Shown in pieces: positions 43,386-52,941 of a stretch of DNA of 54,249 nucleotides. Below the pieces are notes generated by a model, which was given only the letters and a program-made list of their open reading frames with translations, was not told where the DNA came from and ran no database searches. The stretch's first letter is position 1, and every line of letters begins with the position of its first letter. The DNA comes from Saprospiraceae bacterium (GTDB lineage Bacteria > Bacteroidota > Bacteroidia > Chitinophagales > Saprospiraceae), in NCBI GenBank assembly GCA_027486765.1, contig JAIXOO010000429.1, positions 1-54,249 on the forward strand, read 5' to 3'. The position numbers were made by a program, and so were the translations under genes.

Positions 43386-46220
43386 TTATTTTTTGTTCCA
43401 ATCGTATAGGAGCGACAAGTAAGCCAAACGACCAATTCTAGGCCCTCCATAAGTTTGGAACGTCAGATTGTTCAAGATGTTCGATGCGCCCAGTTTGAAG
43501 GTGGTATTGATCTTTTTGACCTGCCAGTTCATTTGGGCGTCGAGCATGCTGTAGCTTGGAATGATACCCGTGAACTGGGGTGAACCTTCGAACACAAATC
43601 CATCAATCCACTTGTAATTGATGTTGAAGCCAAAATCAGGGAAATTCATACCAAGGAATTTTACGGCTAAGTCCCGCCCCGAAAACCCTAAATTGTATTT
43701 GTGTTTTGGCGTATTGAAAGCCGGAATGATGGGGTCATCGCTGACACTGTTCAGCTGATTGAAGGAGTAGTTGCCATTCAAGACATAGTTTTGACCAAAA
43801 TAATAGCTGCTTCCAATGGAAAACCCTTGGGTAGTTACCCGATCCTTCGCATTGGCCGCTACTCGGTAAGCTTGTACCCGACTAGGCAATCCCGTCAATT
43901 GATCAAAAGCCGCATCTACCCCGATGTTGTAGCCAATGAAATCTTGATAAAAGCTATAATAGTAGGTCGCATCTACATACAATTTGTCAAAAAAAGTATT
44001 GCGGTATCCAGCTTCAATGGTGCGTACTTGCTCAGGCCGAATGGGGGCTACATCGAAATAGCTCAACTTGGTCTGGTCCCTTGTGTTGAGGTATTCCCGT
44101 AGGGATTCGATGGTCAATAAATCATTGAACCCATTCAAATTCCCGATGAGGATGGCGCGTCCTACGTTGTAAAAAAGGTATTGATCCGCCAGGGTAGGGT
44201 TGCGAATGGCTGAGGAAAAGGAAAAGCGCAAAACCTGATCACGGGTGGGAGTGTACACCAGCGAGGCAGCAGGAGAGAGCAGGTAATTGAAATTCTGGTT
44301 TTTATCCAGACGAATCGAGCCACTGATTTTTAGTCTTTTGTCCAATTCCATGGTACCGCCACCATAAATGCCATACTCATAGGTGTTGATATTGACATCG
44401 CCAGTATCCAACAAGAGTGAACCCTTGGAATTGGGCGTATACAGGCGGAAGTTGGCACCAACCAAAAGATCCAGGTCAGTAATTGAACCACCCTTGTCAG
44501 GTTTAACGAGGTCGTTAAATTTGTACTCACCGTGGGTATGATACAGGGCTGAACGGTCAAAAAAACGAGTTCCCCCTTCGCTGTAGCCCAAACGGGAGGT
44601 GATGCTGTTAAATTCCTGCTGAAAACGTGCTGTACCTGGCTCAAAAAAGTCAACTGACTGGAACAGCGGATTGCCTTTCACTACCTGAAGTTGTGCCAAA
44701 GAATGGTACAAAGCGAGGGAGTCTTGTACTCGGCTATTGCCTAAAAATGCATTTTGGACTGTTCGAAACTCATTCGGGCGGCCAATGTAGTCAATCGGAT
44801 TGGGGTAACCCTCAATTTTGCGTACCCTTGGATTGATGTTGGTTTGCCAAAAATTGATGTAATCGGAGGCCCACTTGATGTCTTCCTTTGAATTGTTTTG
44901 CAATTGCAAGGCAGTAAAATAAGGGTCGTAAGAGTTCCCGGCATCTTCATGGGTTACATAAAAGCGCAGGAAGTATTTCTCATTTTGCTTCAATTCAATT
45001 TTGTGTTGAAAGAACTGAATGTCTCGCAAGCTGTAGCGGTTGTCACCTTGATACACGGTAGTTCCAGTACTGTAATTGGTGCCCAAGACCAATTCCGGTG
45101 AGTTAAAGTCTTTGGCCGGATTCAAGCGCAGGTGAAAAGCAGTGGCTGCCTTTAGGTTTTCAGAGTCATAATCCACCAGATCAACTTCTCGGTATCCTTT
45201 GCGGTGAATGATGCCCATCCCGATCAGGTTGAAGTTGCCAGTAAAGTCGTTGGAAATCAGGTATTCATCTCCATACGTGTTCACCGCATCATAACCACCG
45301 GGGTTGCTGGCTTTACTGGGGGTGTCAAAAACCGGATCGTAATTGTCGGCTACCCAGTCATTGGCACGGAAACCGGAAAGATTGAATTTATAAGCAAAAA
45401 CATCTTTACCTGCTTTGTTTTTGACTGCATCTGCCCAACGCAACCCTGCTTCAAACAAACTTCTTTCCCCTCCTTTCACCACAGCTTCCAAACCCTTGTG
45501 CAAAAACGGATTTTTGGTTTGCATGCTCACCACACCATTAAAGGCATTGGGGCCATAAAAAGCGGAAGAAGCACCTACAATCAGGGTTACTCCATTTACG
45601 TCCAATTCTGAAGCACCCAAAAAGTTACCCAGAGAGAAATTTAAACCAGGTGATTGGTTGTCTACGCCATCGATGATTTGTAGCGAACGCACCGGGCTGG
45701 TACTGTTGAACCCCCGGGTGTTGATGATTTTGAAGCCCAAACTGGCTGCGGTAAGGTCTACATCTTTTAAGGAACCCAAACCATCATAAAAGTTGGCAGC
45801 GGGTGTTTCCGTGATTGCGATGGCATCCATGGTTTCCATGGTCAATGGGGATTGCACTTTCTTTTCAGATATGCGCCTCCCTTTAACTTCCACCTGATCA
45901 ATCGTCACTGCATCCTCGCTCAATTCGATAACCAGTTTGGGTTGGACACTGTTGAGTATGACTTCCTTATCGGTATAGCCTACATATGAAACGACCAGGG
46001 TAAGGGGAAATTTTTGAGCCGTGGAGAGTTCAAAATTCCCTTCCAAATCAGCCACTGTCCCCTCGGTAGTCCCTTTAATTACTACTGTCGCATTGGTCAG
46101 GCCCTCTTTATTTGTTGCATCTTTTATTTCTCCTCGTATAGTCGTCTGAGCATAAATGACGCATGAACAAGAGGAAATCAAAATGATGCTAAGCATCAAT
46201 GACTTGTATAGATATTTCAT
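43386..46220 (-). CDS. TonB-dependent outer membrane receptor
   Basis: The 944-residue receptor begins with a signal peptide (MKYLYKSLMLSIILISSCSC...AQ). A CarboxypepD-regulatory-like beta domain follows (about 27-110, GEIKDATNKEGLTNATVVIKG). The plug (about 115-235) contains AANFYDGLGSLKDVDLTAASLGFKIINTRGF, DGVDNQS and GASSAFYGPNAFNGVVSM. The rest is a 22-strand barrel ending in an aromatic strand (LAYLSLLYDWNKK). It imports a large substrate with TonB energy. No SusD partner is next to it. The downstream esterase-like surface protein is the likely operon partner. The substrate is unknown. Confidence 0.93.
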   Translation of the reverse strand: MKYLYKSLMLSIILISSCSCVIYAQTTIRGEIKDATNKEGLTNATVVIKGTTEGTVADLEGNFELSTAQKFPLTLVVSYVGYTDKEVILNSVQPKLVIELSEDAVTIDQVEVKGRRISEKKVQSPLTMETMDAIAITETPAANFYDGLGSLKDVDLTAASLGFKIINTRGFNSTSPVRSLQIIDGVDNQSPGLNFSLGNFLGASELDVNGVTLIVGASSAFYGPNAFNGVVSMQTKNPFLHKGLEAVVKGGERSLFEAGLRWADAVKNKAGKDVFAYKFNLSGFRANDWVADNYDPVFDTPSKASNPGGYDAVNTYGDEYLISNDFTGNFNLIGMGIIHRKGYREVDLVDYDSENLKAATAFHLRLNPAKDFNSPELVLGTNYSTGTTVYQGDNRYSLRDIQFFQHKIELKQNEKYFLRFYVTHEDAGNSYDPYFTALQLQNNSKEDIKWASDYINFWQTNINPRVRKIEGYPNPIDYIGRPNEFRTVQNAFLGNSRVQDSLALYHSLAQLQVVKGNPLFQSVDFFEPGTARFQQEFNSITSRLGYSEGGTRFFDRSALYHTHGEYKFNDLVKPDKGGSITDLDLLVGANFRLYTPNSKGSLLLDTGDVNINTYEYGIYGGGTMELDKRLKISGSIRLDKNQNFNYLLSPAASLVYTPTRDQVLRFSFSSAIRNPTLADQYLFYNVGRAILIGNLNGFNDLLTIESLREYLNTRDQTKLSYFDVAPIRPEQVRTIEAGYRNTFFDKLYVDATYYYSFYQDFIGYNIGVDAAFDQLTGLPSRVQAYRVAANAKDRVTTQGFSIGSSYYFGQNYVLNGNYSFNQLNSVSDDPIIPAFNTPKHKYNLGFSGRDLAVKFLGMNFPDFGFNINYKWIDGFVFEGSPQFTGIIPSYSMLDAQMNWQVKKINTTFKLGASNILNNLTFQTYGGPRIGRLAYLSLLYDWNKK

Positions 46221-46417
46221 GCTGAAAACCGAAATAGTGAGCGAATAATATTCTTAAAGAGGGCAAATTAGTGAAAATTCGCTAACAAGTGAATCTTTAC
46301 AAACCGAATTTTATCCAATTGCAGGCATAAGCACCATTTTTTATTCGGAACATTCCACATGTCAAGAAATTAATTTGTGTATGCCGCTTATAAAAAAGAG
46401 ATTTCCAAAATAATTGA

Positions 46418-47158
46418 CTAGTGGAAGTGAATGGCGGATAACGCGAAACCCAATAAAAGAGCCAACCATTTGCCCCAGGAAAAATGATGGCTGGTATGGG
46501 CATCGTTTTCAAAAAGGATAGTTGATCCAATTTGTAACAAGTTACCGGTAACAATTGACAGCAAAATGTGCAGCACTTGGGGATCTTGAAAAAAGAATTG
46601 AGCAAAAAATGCCGCCAATGGAGACATCCCTGCAAAAACCAGTAGCAGCAATGAGGCGGAAATTTTTTTGATCCCGCTCATCAACAAAAAGGAAGTAAGG
46701 GCAAAGGCTGCCGGGATATTGTGGACGGTGATGCTCATAAGGAGGTGATAAAATTGATCGTCACCTTTTTGTTCATTAAAGGTCTGCATAAAAGTACGGT
46801 AACCTCCTAAGGGCAATCCTTCAATCAAGGCGTGTAAACACAAACCCAGCATAATCGAAAAGGCCAACCAACCGGTTTTTTTGCCATGTGAATGCACATG
46901 CCCGTGTTCTACGCCCCCCGACCATTCTTCCAGCAATAGTTGAATCGCAAAACCAAGCAACATCCATAAACCTGTGTAATGATCTCCTTTGGCAAATAAA
47001 TCGGGCAAGAGCTGCACCAGAACCACTCCCAGAATAAATGCACCATTGAACAACATAATGAACCGCACCAATTTAGGCTTTCGATCGCCCAAATAAAATG
47101 CGGGTATGCCTCCGATAAAGGGGGTTAGAAAAAGGAGCAGGTATTCCCAAATGTGCAT
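46418..47158 (-). CDS. ZIP-family metal transporter
   Basis: This 246-residue inner-membrane protein has about eight hydrophobic helices. A His-rich loop EHGHVHSHG (about 83-91) and metal-site helices LCLHALIEGLPLGG (about 107-120) and SITVHNIPAAFAL (about 142-154) are typical of ZIP proteins. It imports Zn2+ or another divalent cation. It follows the PAP2 gene by 5 bp, so the two form an operon that diverges from glmM. Bases 46221-46417 hold no gene. Confidence 0.88.
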   Translation of the reverse strand: MHIWEYLLLFLTPFIGGIPAFYLGDRKPKLVRFIMLFNGAFILGVVLVQLLPDLFAKGDHYTGLWMLLGFAIQLLLEEWSGGVEHGHVHSHGKKTGWLAFSIMLGLCLHALIEGLPLGGYRTFMQTFNEQKGDDQFYHLLMSITVHNIPAAFALTSFLLMSGIKKISASLLLLVFAGMSPLAAFFAQFFFQDPQVLHILLSIVTGNLLQIGSTILFENDAHTSHHFSWGKWLALLLGFALSAIHFH

Positions 47159-47163
47159 TCGTG

Positions 47164-47742
47164 TTAAACTTGAGTCTGTAGAAATGGGCTTTTAAAAAGA
47201 CGAAGGTACGTTTTTGCAACAATGTTGCCAATAATAACGCCTAAAATCGCACCAATAAAAATGTCCAGCGGAAAATGTACCCCCACATACACCTGCCCCA
47301 GCGCAATACTCGCTGCCCAAAGGTATAAGGGCCAACGGATTCGCCGATAATGCAAACCCAGCGTCAAACTCAAAAAAGCCGCAATAGCAAAATGATTGGA
47401 AGCATGCGAAGAGGTAAAACTGTATCCACTGCCACAATCCACCAGCAGCTGTACCTCGTCTTTTAACGCAGGATCATTACAGGGGCGCAGGCGATGAACA
47501 GATGGTTTGATGATTTTACTACTTACCGTATCGGCCAAACCCACTGCTAAGGCCAGAGCCAGAATAAGGTACAAGCCCTGCAAGCGGTATTTGTACCCCA
47601 CAAAAGCAGCCAGTGCTATATATAATGGTATCCAGGTGGATTTTTCACGCCAAATGGGCATCAACCAATCCAGCAGCGCATTGTGGGCTTGACCATTGAT
47701 GAGTTCAAATAAAAATTGATCAGCGGCTATCAGTTGTTCCAT
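47164..47742 (-). CDS. PAP2-family phosphatase
   Basis: This 192-residue membrane protein has six helices and the three PAP2 motifs: KPSVHRLRP (about 76-84), FTSSHASNH (about 104-112) and GQVYVGVHFPLDIFIGA (about 148-164). It dephosphorylates lipid phosphates such as phosphatidate or undecaprenyl diphosphate. It is the first gene of an operon with the ZIP transporter. The start (47742) is 47 bp from the divergent glmM start. Confidence 0.92.
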   Translation of the reverse strand: MEQLIAADQFLFELINGQAHNALLDWLMPIWREKSTWIPLYIALAAFVGYKYRLQGLYLILALALAVGLADTVSSKIIKPSVHRLRPCNDPALKDEVQLLVDCGSGYSFTSSHASNHFAIAAFLSLTLGLHYRRIRWPLYLWAASIALGQVYVGVHFPLDIFIGAILGVIIGNIVAKTYLRLFKSPFLQTQV

Positions 47743-47760
47743 GCTGTAGAATTAAAATGA

Positions 47761-47768
47761 TAATTTTG
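47761..47768 (+). promoter_or_regulatory. -7 box of glmM promoter (Bacteroidota type)
   Basis: TAATTTTG matches the TAnnTTTG -7 consensus exactly. It lies 22 bp before the glmM start codon. A TTG upstream (about 47734) is a possible -33 element, though the spacing is a little long. Confidence 0.55.
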
Positions 47769-47789
47769 CCCCAAATCTAATCCAAACCA

Positions 47790-49169
47790 ATGGCATTAAT
47801 CAAGTCTATTTCCGGAATTCGCGGCACCATCGGTGGAGTGCCCGGCCAAAACCTGACCCCACAAGACATTGTAGAATGTACCGCCGCTTTTGGTACCTGG
47901 TTGCTGCAAAAAGGCAACACCCCCAAAGTAGTGATTGGTCGTGATGCGCGCATTTCCGGGCAAATGGTGCGGGATTTGGTGCTTAGTACCCTTACTGCCC
48001 TAGGGATTGACGTGATCGACCTGGGTTTGTCCACTACACCTACGGTGGAAATGGCCGTTGGTTTTGAAGGTGCCGGAGCGGGCATCATCATCACCGCCAG
48101 CCACAACCCCAAAGAATGGAACGCCTTGAAATTCCTGAACGAAAAAGGTGAATTCATCTCAGCAGCCGATGGTGCTGCGGTTTTGGACTTGATTACCAAT
48201 GGTGGCATTCATTATCAGTCTGTTGATGCCTTAGGAAAAGTAGTAGCAGGCGGCGATTTTTTGCAAAAACACATCCAAGCCATCATTGACCTGCCCGAAG
48301 TTGAAGTGGATTTGGTGCGAGCGCGGGGTTTTAAAGTAGTGCTTGATCCGGTCAACTCATCAGGTGCGATAACCGTTCCTGATTTATTGGAATACCTGGG
48401 CTGCGAAGTCATTGTCATCAACGGTGAAACCAATGGCCAGTTTGCCCACAATCCTGAACCACTTCCAGAACATTTGCGTGATTTGTCAGCCGCCATCCTG
48501 GAGCATCGCGCCGATTTGGGCATTGCAGTCGACCCGGATGTGGATCGTCTGGCCCTGGTTTGTGAAAACGGCGAAGCTTTTGGCGAAGAATATACGCTGG
48601 TGGCCGTGGCGGACTACATGTTGCAACACACCCCTGGCAATACCGTTTCCAATCTTTCTTCTTCCCGCGCCCTACGCGACGTCACCCTCAAACACGGCGG
48701 ACAATACTTTGCCGCAGCGGTAGGCGAGGTGAATGTGGTGGAAAAAATGAAAGCGGTCAATGCCAGAATTGGTGGGGAGGGAAATGGAGGCATCATTGTG
48801 CCGGAATTGCATTATGGTCGCGATGCGCTGGTGGGTATTGCATTGTTCTTATCCTGGTTGGCCAAATTCGGGGGCACTACCTCCTCTTTGCGGGCCACTT
48901 ATCCCGATTATCAAATGGTAAAAGACAAAATCTCCCTACCTGAAGGGCTGGATATGGAAGCCATCTTGCATCAATTGGAGCAAAAATACCAGCACGAAGA
49001 GCACAGTACCATCGATGGGTTGAAAATTGACTTCCCACAAAGTTGGTTGCACCTGCGCAAGTCGAACACGGAGCCGATCATTCGGATTTATGCGGAGGCA
49101 CCCAGTTTGGCTGAGGCGGAGGCTTTGGTCGGGAAGATTAAAGGCGAGGTCTTGTCCCTAATTGCTTAG
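47790..49169 (+). CDS. glmM: Phosphoglucosamine mutase
   Basis: The 459-residue alpha-D-phosphohexomutase converts glucosamine-6-phosphate to glucosamine-1-phosphate for UDP-GlcNAc synthesis. Visible are SGIRGTIGG at the N-terminus, the active-site serine loop GIIITASHNPKEWNALKF (about 99-116), the metal loop VDPDVDRLAL (about 248-257), GGEGNGGII (about 329-337) and the phosphate-binding RKSNTEPIIRIYAEA near the C-terminus. A phosphomannomutase activity cannot be excluded. It is divergent from PAP2-ZIP. Its stop codon lies within inverted repeat IR-A copy 3. Confidence 0.93.
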   Translation: MALIKSISGIRGTIGGVPGQNLTPQDIVECTAAFGTWLLQKGNTPKVVIGRDARISGQMVRDLVLSTLTALGIDVIDLGLSTTPTVEMAVGFEGAGAGIIITASHNPKEWNALKFLNEKGEFISAADGAAVLDLITNGGIHYQSVDALGKVVAGGDFLQKHIQAIIDLPEVEVDLVRARGFKVVLDPVNSSGAITVPDLLEYLGCEVIVINGETNGQFAHNPEPLPEHLRDLSAAILEHRADLGIAVDPDVDRLALVCENGEAFGEEYTLVAVADYMLQHTPGNTVSNLSSSRALRDVTLKHGGQYFAAAVGEVNVVEKMKAVNARIGGEGNGGIIVPELHYGRDALVGIALFLSWLAKFGGTTSSLRATYPDYQMVKDKISLPEGLDMEAILHQLEQKYQHEEHSTIDGLKIDFPQSWLHLRKSNTEPIIRIYAEAPSLAEAEALVGKIKGEVLSLIA

Positions 49170-49256
49170 GTGCTTCTTTAGTGCCTAAGGTTTCTTAGGT
49201 GGTGAAAGAATGTTTGTACCACCTAAGAAACCTAAGGCACTAAAGTCACACCTAAG
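49165..49256. repeat. About 90-bp inverted repeat, family IR-A copy 3
   Basis: The left arm CTTAGGTGCTTCTTTAGTGCC then TAAGGTTTCTTAGGTGGT pairs with the right arm ACCACCTAAGAAACC then TAAGGCACTAAAGTCACACCTAAG around a 14-base loop. The glmM stop (49167-49169) is inside the left arm. Confidence 0.88.
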
Positions 49257-49379
49257 TAGATTTCAGGGGATGTTCAAGGAGGAAAACCTTGTAAAACAAA
49301 GATTAACTTTTGCACAAATCTGACTGGGAATAACTGAGTTCAGCACAAATTGTGCATTTTGTGCTTCAAACCACCTCCA

Positions 49380-50645
49380 ATGTCCATATCCCGTCGTGAC
49401 CTTCAATTTACCATCCTGGCTGCCGTAGCTGCATTTGGAACCTACACCTGTATGTACGCCTTTCGCAAAGGCATCACTGCGGCCACTTTTGAAGGCATGG
49501 AATATTGGGGAGTGAGTTACAAAATCTGGTTGGTCAACTTACAGGTTTTGGGGTATGCTTTGTCGAAACTGATTGGCATCAAGGTAGTTTCCGAGGCGGT
49601 CAGGCACTTGCGGGGTTGGTACATTTTGGGTTTGGTGAGCTTTGCGGGGTTGACCCTGGTAGGTTTTGCACTGGTGCCGCCGCCTTACAACATGTTCTTC
49701 TTTTTCCTCAATGGGTTGCCTTTGGGTATGATTTATGGCCTGGTATTGGGCTTTTTGGAAGGTCGGCGGCAAACCGATATTTTGGTGGCAGCTTTGACTG
49801 CTTCTTTTATTTTTGCCTCAGGTTTTGTCAAAACCATTGGCTTATACGTGATGCAAAACTGGGGGGTATCCGAGTTTTACATGCCCATGGTCACTGCGGG
49901 TTTGTTCATCCCGGCCATCGCCGTGTTTTTGACGATGCTGATGCGTTTGCCAGCGCCGAATGCCGAGGATGAAGTACTACGGACCGTGCGGGTTCCGATG
50001 AATCGGGAAGATCGCCGCAAGTTTGTACAAACGTTTTATCAGGGCGTGGTTTTGTTCATCATTGGCTATGTATTGCTCACCATCCTGCGCGATTTTCGGG
50101 ACAATTTTGGACGGGAAATATTTCAGGAACAAGGCATCAACAATCCCGTGGTGTTCTCCCGTGTGGAAACACCTATCGCTTTAGGTATCTTGATTCTGCT
50201 GGGTTTATTGATCCGGGTCAAGGATAATTTCCGGGCCTTTGCCATCGTCAATGGCATCACCTTTTTGGGGGTTCTTTTGGCTGTTGGAGCCACCCTTTTG
50301 TTTCAAGCGAAATTGATTCAGGTGGAATTTTGGATGTTGTGTGTCGGTGCGGGTATGTACCTGGGCTATGTACCCGCTAATGGCATCTATTTTGATCGAA
50401 TTATTGGGGCTTTCAAGTACCCGGGCACAGTAGGTTTTATTGTTACTTTGGCTGATACCTGGGGTTATATGGGCAGTTTTGGACTGCAATTGTACAAGAA
50501 CTTTGGCCAGGCGGATATATCTTATACTACCTTTTTGATTTATGCGGTGTACGTCATGCTGGGCGGATATGGGATTTTGATGTTGTTTACTTATCGCTAT
50601 TTTCAAAAACGTTTTATACAGTTGGCACTGGCGACAAAAAAATGA
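49380..50645 (+). CDS. DUF5690 membrane protein (MFS-like)
   Basis: This 421-residue integral membrane protein has about 12 hydrophobic helices. It matches the DUF5690 pattern of Bacteroidota: FTILAAVAAFGTYTCMYAFRKGITAATF at the N-terminus and LPLGMIYGLVLGFLEGRRQTDIL in the middle. An MFS-like fold and phosphate-sugar transporter ancestry are plausible, but the substrate is unknown. The start MSISRRDLQF at 49380 is chosen over an upstream in-frame ATG at 49350. An AACTTTTGCAC sequence about 70 bp upstream could be part of its promoter. Its end overlaps a short sequence that also occurs in the repeat at 32058-32080. Confidence 0.87.
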   Translation: MSISRRDLQFTILAAVAAFGTYTCMYAFRKGITAATFEGMEYWGVSYKIWLVNLQVLGYALSKLIGIKVVSEAVRHLRGWYILGLVSFAGLTLVGFALVPPPYNMFFFFLNGLPLGMIYGLVLGFLEGRRQTDILVAALTASFIFASGFVKTIGLYVMQNWGVSEFYMPMVTAGLFIPAIAVFLTMLMRLPAPNAEDEVLRTVRVPMNREDRRKFVQTFYQGVVLFIIGYVLLTILRDFRDNFGREIFQEQGINNPVVFSRVETPIALGILILLGLLIRVKDNFRAFAIVNGITFLGVLLAVGATLLFQAKLIQVEFWMLCVGAGMYLGYVPANGIYFDRIIGAFKYPGTVGFIVTLADTWGYMGSFGLQLYKNFGQADISYTTFLIYAVYVMLGGYGILMLFTYRYFQKRFIQLALATKK

Positions 50646-50663
50646 ACACTTATTTTTGCCACA

Positions 50664-51206
50664 CTACAAGGGTTTGACCTCCTTTAAAATGCGTTCTATT
50701 TGTTTACCATGCCGATCAAAGTGCACTTGGAAAAAACGCAACATCCCCCCAATGCTCAGCATCCCACTGCGTGGATGGCGGTAAACTTCTTTGTCAAAAA
50801 TCTCCAGCGGTAACTCGCTGAGGAACTGGCGCAATTCCTCCCGTTGTTTTTGCCATTGTCCACTCAGCGCGGCAAAACTTTCCACGGCAACAAAAACTTC
50901 TACTCCGGCACCTTTGGGCGCTTTAAATTTGATGGGGGAGCGCATGACCATTTCGAGCAGCCAGATCCGAAATCCCGCCTGGAAACCAGCAGTTTTGAGT
51001 TGCCTCATGCCCAAGGTTTTTTTGCGCAAATACTTGAGCGAATTGCCTTCCGACAACATCAGATGTTGCATTACCTCGTACACCGACCAGCGTTCAGGTG
51101 AAAGTTTTTTATCCAAATAACTGGGGTCTTCCTGGAGCAGCCGCTCAAATAAGGTATTTAGACTTGCGTCCAATCGATCGAGGTGTTGGAGGATTTGAGT
51201 TGTCAT
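50664..51206 (-). CDS. DinB-family protein
   Basis: The 180-residue four-helix protein has the DinB/YfiT pattern: LDRLDASLNTLFERL, LSPERWSVYEVMQHLMLSEGNSLKYLRKK (first His) and a C-terminal MLRFFQVHFDRHGKQIERIL (H-x3-H pair). These His residues bind a metal. In Bacteroidota and Firmicutes many DinB proteins are thiol S-transferases that use bacillithiol, which fits the adjacent YtxJ gene 5 bp upstream. Its own substrate is unknown. Confidence 0.87.
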   Translation of the reverse strand: MTTQILQHLDRLDASLNTLFERLLQEDPSYLDKKLSPERWSVYEVMQHLMLSEGNSLKYLRKKTLGMRQLKTAGFQAGFRIWLLEMVMRSPIKFKAPKGAGVEVFVAVESFAALSGQWQKQREELRQFLSELPLEIFDKEVYRHPRSGMLSIGGMLRFFQVHFDRHGKQIERILKEVKPL

Positions 51207-51211
51207 TGACC

Positions 51212-51592
51212 TTAGAGGTTTTTCCGCAAACCATCTACGCTAATTCGATGGTGCGAGGTATGAAAAGTGACCTCACCATCTTTGACCAACAATACCTGTG
51301 GAGACTGGTGGGTGACCTGAAAATCTTGCGCAATGCGATTGGAGATCGGGCGATGCTTGAGCAAATCCAGGTAGTAAAAATCCAGCTCGTGCCCCTCGAA
51401 ATCCCAGTTTTCCATCAGGCTATATTTAGCCCCTTCACTGATTCCGCACGTGGTGCTGTGTTTAAAAATTACTACGGGTTTGTCTTTAGAGACCTCAATG
51501 ATCTCCTCCAATTGTTGCTCGTCATGCAATATCTTCCAGGCGTCAAAGCTCAGACCCTGTTGTGCCAGTTTTAAATTTTCTAAGTAGCTCAT
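51212..51592 (-). CDS. ytxJ: Bacillithiol-system redox protein YtxJ
   Basis: The 126-residue thioredoxin-fold protein has the YtxJ signature: VVIFKHSTTCGISEGAKYSL (single redox Cys at about residue 49), FYYLDLLKHRPISNRIAQDF and the cis-Pro region HQSPQVLLVKDG. It is considered a monothiol bacilliredoxin that removes bacillithiol from protein thiols. It is the first gene of a two-gene operon with dinB. Its presence suggests that the organism makes bacillithiol. Confidence 0.93.
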   Translation of the reverse strand: MSYLENLKLAQQGLSFDAWKILHDEQQLEEIIEVSKDKPVVIFKHSTTCGISEGAKYSLMENWDFEGHELDFYYLDLLKHRPISNRIAQDFQVTHQSPQVLLVKDGEVTFHTSHHRISVDGLRKNL

Positions 51593-51675
51593 CCTTGTTT
51601 TAATGGTTTAATGGCTCTGTTGTGCAGAAAGAACCGTCGAATTATGCAAAAAGTTTTCGCATAATCCTGAAATTC

Positions 51676-52941
51676 ATGGCAAAAATAAGCAACATGAGAA
51701 TCATCCTGTTATTCTTTTTACTCAGTTATAATTTTCTCGTAGGTCAAAATGTAGAAATACAACTTAAAAACCTGGAGGCCAAGCTGGAAAACCTGCGCCA
51801 GCAACAAAAAGAGGTCGTACTTGCCATCGAAGACCTGAAAATGCAAAAGGTGATGGTCGATTTGCAGCCCATGTTGCCTGCTTTGGGGGTAGGAGAGGAG
51901 GTAGTGAGCCATTCGCTGATGGCACTGGTTTATGCAGAGGCTTACGAGCAGGCCCGTTGGGTGGGGCACATCATCACCCCGGATGTGGTGAATGGGGTAG
52001 TGGGGCGCACCAACGATTTTCGACCCGACCCAAAAATTAAGACGGGCTCAGCGGTAGAACAGGATTATTTCATCAAAACCTTGCAGCCCGACAGCGCCTA
52101 TGTATACGATGGTTTTGGCTATGACCGTGGGCACCTGGCACCTTCCGCCGATTTTCGCTGGTCCGAAAAAGCGCTTTCAGAATCCTATTACTACTCCAAC
52201 ATGTCGCCCCAACTGGCTGAGTTCAACCGTGGCATTTGGGCGGATTTGGAAAGTTTGCTGCGGGCTTACCTGTTTCGCAATTCCACTACGCAGTTGTTTG
52301 TATTCACTGGGCCAGTATTGAAACCGGGTTTGCCCACCATCCCTCGCGCCAAGAACAAAGTGGCCATTCCTGAGCAGTATTGGAAAATCGCCCTGGATTT
52401 CAAAAACCGCAAGGCAATCGCTTTTTTGGTACCTCAAAACACCAAAGGTTATCCGCTGACCAGTTTTGCTACCTCCATTGATGAGATTGAAAAAGTGACC
52501 GGGATTGATTTTTTTGCTGGCCTGGACAACACTTTGGAGGAGACCTTGGAAAAACAAATCGATAAAAGTTCATTCCTGACCACGATTGCCTCCGGTGATG
52601 TGGAACCGCTCAGTGCGGTAACCTTACCTCCAGCACATTTCAACTCCGTACAGGCCCGCTTATACATGGGGCGAAATGAAGAAATCAAAGTGTGTGGAAA
52701 AGTGGTCGGTGCCCGAGCCAGCCGCAAAGGCAACATCCTGCTCAACCTGGATCAACAATACCCCAATGAGCTGTTCACCATTTTTATCAACAAAGAGCAA
52801 TTGGTCAATTTTTCTTACGACCCCCTCACCAATTGGAAGGACAAATACATCGTAGTCAGGGGAAAGGTCAATAACCTGGGGAATGTGCCCGTGATTTATG
52901 TGGAGAAAGAAAACCAGTTGAGCGAATTGCGGGAAAAATAA
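51676..52941 (+). CDS. Secreted DNA/RNA non-specific endonuclease
   Basis: The protein has about 421 residues. It starts at MAKISNMRIILLFF (51676), or at the inner Met (51694); a GTG further upstream is less likely. A signal peptide (ILLFFLLSYNFLVGQ) is followed by a short coiled coil (about 25-60, LKNLEAKLENLRQQQKEVVLAIEDLK). The NUC1 nuclease domain then shows the catalytic DRGHLAPSADF (about 150-160), NMSPQLAEFNRGIWADLE (metal-binding Asn) and FVFTGPVL. About 110 C-terminal residues (RLYMGRNEEIKVCGKVVGARASRKG onward) form an OB-like domain. It degrades nucleic acid outside the cell or in the periplasm. Confidence 0.9.
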   Translation: MAKISNMRIILLFFLLSYNFLVGQNVEIQLKNLEAKLENLRQQQKEVVLAIEDLKMQKVMVDLQPMLPALGVGEEVVSHSLMALVYAEAYEQARWVGHIITPDVVNGVVGRTNDFRPDPKIKTGSAVEQDYFIKTLQPDSAYVYDGFGYDRGHLAPSADFRWSEKALSESYYYSNMSPQLAEFNRGIWADLESLLRAYLFRNSTTQLFVFTGPVLKPGLPTIPRAKNKVAIPEQYWKIALDFKNRKAIAFLVPQNTKGYPLTSFATSIDEIEKVTGIDFFAGLDNTLEETLEKQIDKSSFLTTIASGDVEPLSAVTLPPAHFNSVQARLYMGRNEEIKVCGKVVGARASRKGNILLNLDQQYPNELFTIFINKEQLVNFSYDPLTNWKDKYIVVRGKVNNLGNVPVIYVEKENQLSELREK

